A stretch of 6,292 bases of DNA from an uncultured Mailhella sp. (lineage in GTDB: Bacteria > Desulfobacterota > Desulfovibrionia > Desulfovibrionales > Desulfovibrionaceae). The stretch's first letter is position 1. Each line of letters begins with the position of its first letter. Under the pieces are notes generated by a model. It was not told where the DNA came from, did no database searches, and saw nothing but the letters and a program-made list of their open reading frames with translations. The translations under genes were made by a program, and so were the position numbers. Below, one piece after another: positions 1-6,291 of this stretch. The stretch lies in assembly GCA_948482415.1 (NCBI GenBank), contig CAOMFZ010000121.1, positions 1 to 6,292 of the forward strand, written 5' to 3'.

Positions 1-50
1 CATGGCGCAGCCATATAACGCCTACAATATGTTAAAAAGTTCTCGTCCTG

Positions 51-85
51 AAAAAATCAAGCCCAAAGGGGTTGCTTGATTTTTT
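51..85. terminator. Probable bidirectional intrinsic terminator
   Basis: A perfect 12-base inverted repeat (AAAAAATCAAGC at 51-62, GCTTGATTTTTT at 74-85) flanks an 11-base loop that can pair further (CCC with GGG). Each strand reads a stem ending in six T residues, so it can work both ways. On the minus strand it lies 76 bases beyond the mntP stop codon and is the first good terminator for that gene. On the plus strand it would end any gene coming in from the left. Confidence 0.75.
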
Positions 86-87
86 GA

Positions 88-102
88 GGGGAATAATTCC
101 CC
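88..102. repeat. Short inverted repeat between two terminator-like hairpins
   Basis: GGGGAAT at 88-94 and ATTCCCC at 96-102 form a 7-base inverted repeat around a single central base, realistically a six-pair stem with a three-base loop. Neither strand has a run of T directly after the stem, so it is not a standard terminator. It could stabilise an mRNA 3' end or be a protein-binding palindrome. No function can be assigned. Confidence 0.4.
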
Positions 103-131
103 CAAAAGAAAATAAAAATTACGAATGGTAT

Positions 132-160
132 GCGGAAATGCCCCATTTCTCGCTTTTTTT
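132..160 (+). terminator. Candidate plus-strand terminator just past mntP
   Basis: GCGGAAATG (132-140) can pair with CATTTC plus CGC (144-153, with T150 bulged), followed by seven T residues (154-160). The T run follows the stem only on the plus strand, so it would stop transcripts moving rightward toward the 3' end of mntP. That suggests, but does not prove, a convergent plus-strand transcript from left of the window. Confidence 0.45.
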
Positions 161-161
161 A

Positions 162-725
162 TTACAATTCCAAATGCTCCAGCAAAATTTTACAGCCAAG
201 CAAAATAAGAATTGCCCCGCCCAGATATTCCGCACTGCTCCCCAGTTTTGTGCCGAATTTATGCCCTATACATGCTGCGATTATGCATAAAAACATGGTC
301 ACAAGCCCAATAGATGTGCAGGCAAAATAAATATCAATATCTGCAAGCACAGCAAAGGTAATGCCCACAGCAAAGGCATCAATGCTGGTGGCAATAGCAA
401 GAATAATCAGCTCCCAAAACTGAAAACCCGTTTTACCCTCTTGCCTATTCTCTTCTTCACGCGCTTCCTTTATCATTTTTCCGCCGATAAAAAGCAATAA
501 AAGAAAGGCTATCCAGTGGTCGAACTGCTCCATATACTGCACGAAATTTTTGCTCAAATAAAATCCAAGCAAAGGCATTATTGCCTGAAACAGCCCAAAC
601 AATAAACCTAAAATCAAGGCATTTTTAAACTGAAACCTGCGCATTTCCAAGCCCTTGCACAGTGAAACAGCAAAGGCGTCCATGGAAAGCCCCACAGCAA
701 TCAGGAACAATTCAAGATAAGACAT
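162..725 (-). CDS. mntP: Manganese efflux pump MntP
   Basis: This is a 187-residue inner-membrane exporter of Mn(II), a member of the MntP (YebN) family that protects against manganese excess. The length matches the family (E. coli MntP is 188 residues). Six hydrophobic segments form two related halves. Each half carries the diagnostic acidic motif in a helix: SMDAFAVS with D16 in helix 1, and SIDAFAVG with D116 in helix 4. D16 corresponds by position to the conserved Asp near the N-terminus of the family. The C-terminus has the usual AEYLGG...LLG pattern (about 165-177). The loop between the halves (about 86-101) is charged. I chose the ATG at 725. An in-frame GTG at 749 would start inside a terminator hairpin and add eight residues not expected in the family. 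The Shine-Dalgarno is weak (GGA, five bases upstream). A promoter and no obvious manganese riboswitch lie upstream. The identification is secure; the exact start is fairly sure. Confidence 0.95.
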   Translation of the reverse strand: MSYLELFLIAVGLSMDAFAVSLCKGLEMRRFQFKNALILGLLFGLFQAIMPLLGFYLSKNFVQYMEQFDHWIAFLLLLFIGGKMIKEAREEENRQEGKTGFQFWELIILAIATSIDAFAVGITFAVLADIDIYFACTSIGLVTMFLCIIAACIGHKFGTKLGSSAEYLGGAILILLGCKILLEHLEL

Positions 726-733
726 ATAAATCC

Positions 734-760
734 AAAAAAAGCCTGACACGGCAGGCTTTT
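734..760 (-). terminator. Intrinsic terminator of the transporter gene
   Basis: On the minus strand AAAAGCCTG pairs with CAGGCTTTT around the loop CCGTGT, giving a nine-pair stem whose 3' arm runs into seven T residues (740-734). It begins three bases after the transporter stop codon (TAG, 766-764) and sits between that gene and mntP. It should separate the two transcription units. Confidence 0.85.
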
Positions 761-786
761 ATACTATAAATTCCTAATGATTTCAA
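758..786 (-). promoter_or_regulatory. Predicted sigma-70 promoter of mntP
   Basis: On the minus strand there is TTGAAA (786-781), a 17-base spacer and TATAAA (763-758), each box matching the consensus at five of six positions. Transcription would start near 751, about 25 bases before the mntP ATG at 725. The -35 box and most of the spacer lie in the last codons of the transporter gene. The -10 box overlaps the 5' arm of that gene's terminator. A transcript starting near 751 would lack that 5' arm (760-752), so it should not fold into the terminator. Confidence 0.65.
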
Positions 787-2079
787 TACAATAAACAAGT
801 GCCGTCAAGCCGCAAAAAAGATATCTGCCAAGGGCAATATAGGCTTCACTCACAGGCTTATCATGCCCAAGCTGTAACTGTTCACGGATAAAGGCAGGCT
901 TGCAGACCCAAAAGAATATGACCCCGGAAATCAATGCTCCCAGCGGAATAATATACACACTGATGATGTCCATCCACATGCCAAGCATATCGCCATTTTC
1001 AAAAACTAAGCCAATAACAAAGCCGGCACAGACCACAATCGTCACAGCAAGCCTACGGGATAAGCCAAATTCTTTTTGCAGTGCTTCAATAGGTGTTTCG
1101 TAAAGATTGACTAAGGACGTTACCCCGGCAAACAAAATAGCCAAAAAGAAAATCCCCGCCAAGATTGAGCCAAAAGGAATTTGTTTAAAAATTTCCGGCA
1201 TAACCATAAACATGAGCGGCGGACCTGCGGCAGGTTCCATGCCAAAGGAAAATACTGCGGGGATAATAATCAGCACAGATAAGATTGCCGCTGCTATATC
1301 AAAGAAAACAACATATTTTGCCACATAAAAAACATCAACTTTTTCGCTCAGATAACTTCCATACACAATGGTTCCGGATCCTGCCAGAGACAAAGCAAAA
1401 AAAGCTTGTCCCAAAGCAAAAATCCAAATTTTTGGCTCTAAAAGCATATTCCAATTAGGGGAAAGCAAAAATTTATAGCCCTCACCGGCACCCGGCAAAA
1501 ATGCCACGCGCGCCACTAAAAAAAGAAATATCGCGAAAAAGACAGGCATGAGTATTTTATTCAGCTTTTCAATACCATTCAAAATGCCGCCGCAAAGCAC
1601 TGCGAGAATGGCGGCAGAAACAATCAAGTGCCATGAAAAACTGCCCAAATTCCCCGCAATCTGCACAAAAAATGCCGTGCTGTCGCCATTATAAATGGCA
1701 GCGCCCGTAAACGCCTGAATAGTATATTTCAAAAACCAGCCCACCACAACAGCATAGCCCATGGCAAGCCCAAAAGAGCAAGCACGGGAATAAATCCCAG
1801 CCACTTTCCCCATTCCTGACCTCGCTGCTGCAAACCTCTTCTAAACGCACCAATAGGCCCGGTTTTCACGGAACGCCCAAACGCCATTTCCGCAATAACG
1901 CCCGTCAAACCAAGAAGAATAGTAAAAAGCATAAAAGGAATTAAAAAAACAGCTCCGCCAAATTCGCCTACACGATACGGGAAAAGCCAGATTGCCCCAA
2001 TGCCTACAGCAGACCCTACACAGGATAAAATAAATCCAAATCCGGATTTAAATGAGTCCCTTTGTTCCATTTGTGCCAT
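764..2079 (-). pseudogene. SNF/NSS-family sodium-dependent transporter, frameshifted
   Basis: This is a sodium:neurotransmitter symporter family gene (LeuT fold, SNF/PF00209), normally an importer of amino acids or similar solutes. It is split into two frames. The first part (2079 to about 1780) encodes residues 1-100, with helix 1 signature GSAVGIGAIWLFPYR and helix 2 GGAVFLIPF, then runs out of frame to a stop. The rest (about 1777 to 764) continues with SFGLAMGYAVVVGW (helix 3), ALGQAFFALSL (helix 6) and FAGVTSL (helix 8). Adding one G beside 1779 gives PVLGSFGLAMGY and a 438-residue protein, a length typical of 11-helix bacterial members. Against LeuT, the Na2 ligands A351, T354 and S355 are kept, while Na1 ligands N27, T254 and N286 become A, A and D. 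The ATG at 2079 has a good GAGG five bases upstream. Both halves otherwise look well conserved, so the break is recent or a sequencing error. The substrate cannot be told. Confidence 0.88.
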
Positions 2080-2111
2080 ATTTACCTCTTTTCAAAGTGG
2101 AAACTTCCGGC

Positions 2112-2140
2112 AGTATAATAAAAAAAATTCTGACTGTACA
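2112..2140 (-). promoter_or_regulatory. Predicted promoter of the transporter gene
   Basis: On the minus strand there is TGTACA (2140-2135, four of six matches to TTGACA), a 17-base spacer with a T8 run, and TATACT (2117-2112, five of six). Transcription would begin near 2105, leaving a leader of about 26 bases with GAGG (2088-2085) before the ATG at 2079. The -35 box lies inside the palindrome CTGTACAG (2134-2141), which is part of a wider TTCTG/CAGAA inverted repeat (2128-2143), a possible operator. Confidence 0.55.
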
Positions 2141-2227
2141 GAAAACAAGAAAAAAATTTACTTAATCTTTTCAGTATGTTATAAAACAGCAATAGAAGTA
2201 TTTTTGACAAGAAAATTAATGGATGCT

Positions 2228-2257
2228 AAAAAAACAATTCATTTTCAAAATTAATTC
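2228..2257 (-). terminator. Weak candidate terminator after the membrane-protein gene
   Basis: On the minus strand, overlapping the stop codon of the membrane-protein gene, AATT-A-ATTTT can pair with AAAAT-G-AATT around a central G, followed shortly by seven T residues (2234-2228). The stem contains only A-T pairs and one mismatch, so it would be weak. It is recorded because nothing better lies between this gene and the next promoter. Confidence 0.3.
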
Positions 2258-3039
2258 ATATTTCTTTTCTTATCAAAATGCATAACTAAAAGTGAATAAA
2301 TAACCGTACTCGCACAAGAAAGCGTACCTGCTAAAACATACACAAAACTAATATGATAATGCCGAACAGTCAGCATTACCATGCACGCAAAAACCGCAGT
2401 TCCAAGCCAGCCGGCAGCTAAACCGCGCAAAACGGCTATCGTCGTATACACGCCGTTGGCAATGTGTGTAAACGGAGCAAGCACCGTAATCATCACAGGA
2501 TAACAGCTGATTGTTCCGCTCCACTGCGGTCCAAGAAATTCTGCGGCTTCCGTAATGCTGTAGACCATAAATGAGCCAAATAAAATTTGCACCCAAACTA
2601 TCCAGCGCGGTCTTGTTGTTGAAAAATTTTCCACCTTTGGACGCGGTAAAAATATATGCGCAATAAGACAGGAAGAACACGCCAGCACAATAACAATGCT
2701 CGAAAACTCCGGAAGAAAATGCAGCAAATAACTCGTCAAAAAATACCCTAAAATGGCACAGGGCAAAGCAAACCAGAACTTGCCGCCAAAATAGGCAATC
2801 CACGCATAAAGCAGTGCAGTTACCGCACTGCCAAGCAAGCCAATCAAATTGCTATAAGAAGAAAGATACGAAAACTCTGCCCCTTGCTCAAGGGTAATAA
2901 AAAATGAAGTCGGCCCGGAAAATATCGGAAGCCCGGCAAAAATACCGCCGACAAAAGCTCCCCAGCGCTTAACCAAATAAGTCGTAATCAAAATGACTAC
3001 AGGCACAGTCAGTAATTTATATACAACAATAAAATCCAT
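2251..3039 (-). CDS. Uncharacterised integral membrane protein with internal duplication
   Basis: This is a 262-residue, very hydrophobic protein with roughly eight to nine membrane segments, no signal peptide and only short loops. I do not recognise a named family with confidence. Its two halves are related: residues 27-75 align without gaps to 170-218 at a constant offset of 143. Shared positions include G27/G170, G32/G175, P38/P181, F47/F190, G53/G196, G67/G210, L69/L212, G70/G213 and A72-V73/A215-V216. The linker (about 131-145) is polar and basic. Duplicated membrane halves of this kind are common in small-molecule transporters, so a transport role is a reasonable guess only. I chose the ATG at 3039 (GGA upstream). 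A TTG at 3054 adds five residues but would lie at or before the predicted transcription start. It is transcribed from its own promoter and shows no functional link to its neighbours. Confidence 0.85.
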   Translation of the reverse strand: MDFIVVYKLLTVPVVILITTYLVKRWGAFVGGIFAGLPIFSGPTSFFITLEQGAEFSYLSSYSNLIGLLGSAVTALLYAWIAYFGGKFWFALPCAILGYFLTSYLLHFLPEFSSIVIVLACSSCLIAHIFLPRPKVENFSTTRPRWIVWVQILFGSFMVYSITEAAEFLGPQWSGTISCYPVMITVLAPFTHIANGVYTTIAVLRGLAAGWLGTAVFACMVMLTVRHYHISFVYVLAGTLSCASTVIYSLLVMHFDKKRNMN

Positions 3040-3058
3040 TATAATTCCACACAAAAAA

Positions 3059-3087
3059 ATTATACTGAAAAGCTTATAACCTGTTTA
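3059..3087 (-). promoter_or_regulatory. Predicted sigma-70 promoter of the membrane-protein gene
   Basis: On the minus strand there is TAAACA (3087-3082, four of six matches), a 17-base spacer and a perfect TATAAT (3064-3059). Transcription would start near 3052, about 13 bases before the ATG at 3039. This short leader supports the ATG over the upstream in-frame TTG. The promoter sits in the gap after the restriction gene, so the membrane-protein gene need not be part of the restriction operon. Confidence 0.65.
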
Positions 3088-3152
3088 CGCCAAATTGTGA
3101 AGGATAATTTATGCGGAAATTCAAATGACTATTTCAATCAATCCATATGAAC
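3088..3152. other. Short gap after the restriction gene, no terminator seen
   Basis: These bases follow the res stop codon (TAA, 3155-3153). No stem with a T run is visible on the minus strand, so the restriction operon may end by Rho-dependent termination or read into the membrane-protein gene. No open frame or RNA gene is evident. Confidence 0.4.
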
Positions 3153-6100
3153 TTATTTTTCAGGCATGTTATGAATAAATGTTTCATAATCCACAACAAC
3201 ATCATATCGTAAACTATTATCCATACTCTGCGTTTTCAGTGCCTCAAAGTGTTTTCTTCCGCAGCGTATTTTAATATTTTCATTTCCACGCCGTTCATCT
3301 TCATCAAGAGTTGATTTTGTTTCCACCACAAAATAAAGGCGTTGTTCTTTCTCATTATTTTCATATAAAATTGCCCAATCAGGATTATAACTGCCAATCG
3401 GCGTAGAAATTTTAAACCAATCAGGTAATTTTACATATAATTTTACATTTTCATTATTTTCAAGATCTTCTGCAAATTTTTCTTCCACCTTACTGTCAAA
3501 AACAAGATGTGTATACACAGATTTTGATTTTTCCTGTTCTTCTGTAAAATATGCAATAAGTTCTTTATTTTCAAACAGCTCTTGAGAATAAAATTCGTTA
3601 TCGCCAAGTTTTTCGTACTTAATACCGTCTTTAATACAATTCTTCATTTCTCTGTGAATAATTTTTAACACTTCTTCCATATATTGCTGTGGATTTTTCA
3701 AGAAAAAATCCAAACTGTCATTTCCTGTAAGAATTTGAATAAGAGTATTGCGGGTAAGTCCTGTTTTATCTTGCAGCCAGGTCAAAATATCAGGCAGTTT
3801 ATGAGAAAAGTCCAGTTTTTCAATTATTAAATCATTTCTCTTTTCCCGTGTATGCACACCGGATTTTTCCAGCTCCACGCTTCCTTTTTTATAATAAAGT
3901 TCTGGAGCAGTAATGGAACGATCTGAAAGCGTTGCAAGAGCCGTATTGCAATTTTCAATTAATATCTTTGAATCAAACTGAATATTATATACTGTTTTCC
4001 ACTTGATTTTATTCCATAATTCCTCAAAATCAGGAGAACAGAAAACTGCTTTATTGAGCTTTACTACTTTTTTATCCTTATTGTTTTTTATTTCAATTTT
4101 ACCGCAAAGTTTTTTATTCATCGCTTGAATTGCCATAACAGCTTCACGCTCAACCCATTCCGGCAAATCACAATAGCCGTTTTTCACGGCAAGACGCATG
4201 GTATCCGTAATTTTCCCCCTGTCATCAATATAATTTTTTTCCAGAAAAAGGGCATAAAGAGCTTTGGAAGTTTCCATTCCAAGCACAGTTTTTTCGCCTG
4301 CCTTATTGATATATGAAATATTAGCATAGGTGTGTTCCTGAATAACCCCAAAACGTATGCCCAAATCATCTTCATATTCTTTTTGCAGTTTTTGGGCAAA
4401 CTCTTCATAGCTTTCATTCGCCATAACAGTCAGAATATTATAATCCTTATGATATTGGCGTTCCCCATTTTGGTTGACACATAAACGCAGACCACGCCCA
4501 ATTTCCTGCCGCTTTTTTATTTCGCTTTTGGTGTCATTAAGGGTACAAATTTGAAATACATTCGGATTATCCCAACCCTCACGCAAAGCAGAATGAGAAA
4601 AAATAAAACGCAGATTATTATCAAGAGAAAGGAGCTTTTCCTTGTCTTTCATAATTAAATCATAGGTATTTTCATCAAGCTTCGTATTGCCCTGTGTATC
4701 TTTTATTTTGCCTTTATCTTGAGAAAAATATCCATTATGCACGCTTGCAGCCGGCACAGTGGAATATTTCAGATTTTTATATTTTTCCCTGGATATTAAC
4801 GCCGAGTATTCCTCTTCAAACCATTTGCCGTATTTTCCAAGCCTGGTATTTCCCTTACTGTCGTATTCACGATAATGCGACACCCTGTCAATAAAGAAAA
4901 GGCTTAACACTTTTATTCCCTGCGGATTAAAAATTAATTCCTTATCCAAATGTTCTTGAATGGTTTTCCGTATCTGCTGTTTTTTTATAAGGTCGTCATT
5001 TACATCGCCAACAGGAACATTTAATTTTAATTCTTCACTTTTTGTCGTAAAATAAACAGCTTCCTGCCCTTTTTCGCAATAAATTTCTTCTATAATATAA
5101 TTCTCATAAACCTCTCTTCCTCCGGAAAGGTCCTGCAATTTGCTATTTTTTTTAACGGTCACTGCTTTACGGCTAATACTGCCATTCTTATTTTGCACAT
5201 CAATTTCAATTTTTGCAGAAATAGAATTATTTTTATTCGTTACAGATTTTAGACAAAAATACGGCACATTATGATTATTTGCACTTTGAAAACTGGCAAC
5301 TTCAATTTGTTTTACGAGCCCAAGTTCATAACTGTCTACAGCATCAAGCCGATATAACAGTGTATGCTTTTGCTTATGCGTTGCAGAATACCGAAAAATA
5401 CAAAGCGGATTTAACCGTTCAATGGCTTGATTTGCTTTATCAGTATTATCCACAGATTGTGGCTCATCAATAATCACAATCGGATTGGTTTCCGCAATAA
5501 CATCAATAGGTTTCATGCCGTCAAATTTATCATTTTTTCTATTGATAACATTGGTTTTCTTGTTTTGTTCATTCTCTTGGCTGTCTTCATTTTCTGCAAA
5601 ATCTTTTTTAAACGCATCAATATTAATAACCATAATGGAAAGTATGCTATTGGCAGCAAAAGAACGCAGTTTCCCCAGCATATTGCTGTTATACACAAAA
5701 AATTCATAGGGCAAATTTTGAAAAATATGCGCAAAATGTTCCCTCGTAATCTCCAGGCTGTGATTAACGCCTTCCTTAATCGCGATGCTGGGCACCACAA
5801 TAATAAATTTTGTAAAGCCATATTGCTTATTTAATTCTAAAATAGAACGTAAATAAACATAGGTTTTCCCTGTACCTGTTTCCATTTCTATATCGAAATC
5901 AAGGGACGTTAACTCCGTATTGGGAAGAACGCCGTTTCTTTCCTGAATTATCTGCAAATTATGCAAAATTTCTTTGAAATGAACAGCTTGCTCTTTATAG
6001 TCTTTTTCACGGCAATTTTGTCTGTTTTTCTGTACTTTTTCCAGCTCGTCCGCATCTAAATCCAAACAGTTGCCAATCCCGGTATCTGTAAATTTCTGCC

Positions 6101-6236
6101 CCATTAACACAGTATCAACAATTGAAAATAGAGATTGCTTCTGCTCCTGTCCTTTAAAAAGATCCACCACGGAAGATATAGCTTGTTGTTGATAGTCTAA
6201 ATTTGCCTCAAATTGTATTTTCATTTCTTTCGTCAT
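3153..6236 (-). CDS. res: Type III restriction endonuclease, Res subunit
   Basis: This 1027-residue protein is the ATP-dependent translocating and cutting subunit of a type III restriction-modification system. Such subunits work in a complex with Mod, which gives site recognition and adenine methylation. The N-terminus has the family's NLDYQ...A(I)SSVVDLF segment (12-27). The SF2 helicase core follows: motif I ETGTGKT with K124, IVVPS (146-150), Walker B DEPQ (257-260), SATH (284-287), ALREGWDNPNV (550-560) and QEIGRGLRL (577-585, arginine finger motif). The C-terminal nuclease has a DSKVEEKFAEDL helix (914-925), then PD (D953) and ETK (E972, K974), the PD-(D/E)XK catalytic triad. All key residues are present and the length is close to EcoP15I Res (about 970), so it looks active. 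The ATG at 6236 has GGAG eight bases upstream. An upstream frame ends 13 bases before it, consistent with a mod-res operon. The gene is visibly more AT-rich than the genes to its left, suggesting acquisition. Confidence 0.96.
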   Translation of the reverse strand: MTKEMKIQFEANLDYQQQAISSVVDLFKGQEQKQSLFSIVDTVLMGQKFTDTGIGNCLDLDADELEKVQKNRQNCREKDYKEQAVHFKEILHNLQIIQERNGVLPNTELTSLDFDIEMETGTGKTYVYLRSILELNKQYGFTKFIIVVPSIAIKEGVNHSLEITREHFAHIFQNLPYEFFVYNSNMLGKLRSFAANSILSIMVINIDAFKKDFAENEDSQENEQNKKTNVINRKNDKFDGMKPIDVIAETNPIVIIDEPQSVDNTDKANQAIERLNPLCIFRYSATHKQKHTLLYRLDAVDSYELGLVKQIEVASFQSANNHNVPYFCLKSVTNKNNSISAKIEIDVQNKNGSISRKAVTVKKNSKLQDLSGGREVYENYIIEEIYCEKGQEAVYFTTKSEELKLNVPVGDVNDDLIKKQQIRKTIQEHLDKELIFNPQGIKVLSLFFIDRVSHYREYDSKGNTRLGKYGKWFEEEYSALISREKYKNLKYSTVPAASVHNGYFSQDKGKIKDTQGNTKLDENTYDLIMKDKEKLLSLDNNLRFIFSHSALREGWDNPNVFQICTLNDTKSEIKKRQEIGRGLRLCVNQNGERQYHKDYNILTVMANESYEEFAQKLQKEYEDDLGIRFGVIQEHTYANISYINKAGEKTVLGMETSKALYALFLEKNYIDDRGKITDTMRLAVKNGYCDLPEWVEREAVMAIQAMNKKLCGKIEIKNNKDKKVVKLNKAVFCSPDFEELWNKIKWKTVYNIQFDSKILIENCNTALATLSDRSITAPELYYKKGSVELEKSGVHTREKRNDLIIEKLDFSHKLPDILTWLQDKTGLTRNTLIQILTGNDSLDFFLKNPQQYMEEVLKIIHREMKNCIKDGIKYEKLGDNEFYSQELFENKELIAYFTEEQEKSKSVYTHLVFDSKVEEKFAEDLENNENVKLYVKLPDWFKISTPIGSYNPDWAILYENNEKEQRLYFVVETKSTLDEDERRGNENIKIRCGRKHFEALKTQSMDNSLRYDVVVDYETFIHNMPEK

Positions 6237-6249
6237 ATTTGAGGCTCCG

Positions 6250-6291
6250 CTATATCGTCATAAAAGCAGATTCATCAAAACCCGCTTGTTT
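6250..6291 (-). CDS. C-terminal end of upstream gene, probably type III mod (partial)
   Basis: One minus-strand frame is open from the right edge and reads KQAGFDESAFMTI before a TAG at 6252-6250. It ends 13 bases before the res start, with the res Shine-Dalgarno (GGAG, 6248-6245) in the gap. That spacing is typical of a translationally coupled operon. In type III systems the gene directly upstream of res is usually mod, the N6-adenine methyltransferase, and many Mod proteins end in a short segment of this general kind. Thirteen residues cannot prove identity. Another frame is also open for ten codons and closes with TGA. Confidence 0.5.
   Translation of the reverse strand, partial: KQAGFDESAFMTI

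Larger units (their letters stand above)
1..161. other. Intergenic region with gene edge of uncertain identity
   Basis: This stretch lies beyond the 3' end of mntP. No gene can be assigned. On the plus strand all three frames are open at the left edge and close at stops ending at 18, 35 and 79, so a convergent plus-strand gene could finish here. On the minus strand an ATG at 14-12 (Met-Ala-Ala-Pro before the edge) has an AGG six bases upstream, so a minus-strand gene could instead begin here. The rest is inverted repeats, listed separately. Sequence to the left of the window is needed to decide. Confidence 0.3.

Noticed and set aside
212..245. Possible CRISPR, insertion sequence or tRNA anywhere in the window, prompted by GC-rich patches in gaps
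   Set aside because: No spaced direct repeats, no transposase-like frame, no terminal inverted repeats and no cloverleaf-like sequence were found. The patches belong to coding sequence.
726..749. Alternative GTG start for mntP eight codons upstream
   Set aside because: It lies inside the preceding terminator hairpin, almost at the predicted transcription start, and adds residues not expected at the MntP N-terminus. The ATG at 725 gives the family length of 187.
2204..2232. Plus-strand TTGACA with TAAAAA 17 bases downstream
   Set aside because: The -10 box is poor and no plus-strand gene or RNA structure follows. It runs antisense into the membrane-protein gene, so chance in an AT-rich gap is the simpler reading.
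2348..2803. Minus-strand open frame of 151 codons overlapping the membrane-protein gene
   Set aside because: It is an alternative frame within the membrane-protein gene. Its composition is irregular, with many Cys, Phe and aromatic residues and no coherent pattern, while the main frame shows regular helices and an internal repeat.
3040..3054. Alternative TTG start for the membrane-protein gene
   Set aside because: It would be at or before the predicted transcript start near 3052 and has no ribosome binding site. The ATG at 3039 has GGA upstream.
3110..3120. Eleven-base direct match TATGCGGAAAT shared with 129-139
   Set aside because: Several matches of this length are expected by chance in a window of this size, and the flanks do not match.
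5427..5834. Plus-strand open frame of 135 codons
   Set aside because: It lies wholly opposite the conserved helicase region of res, has no family signature and no start signals, so it is a shadow frame of an AT-rich gene.
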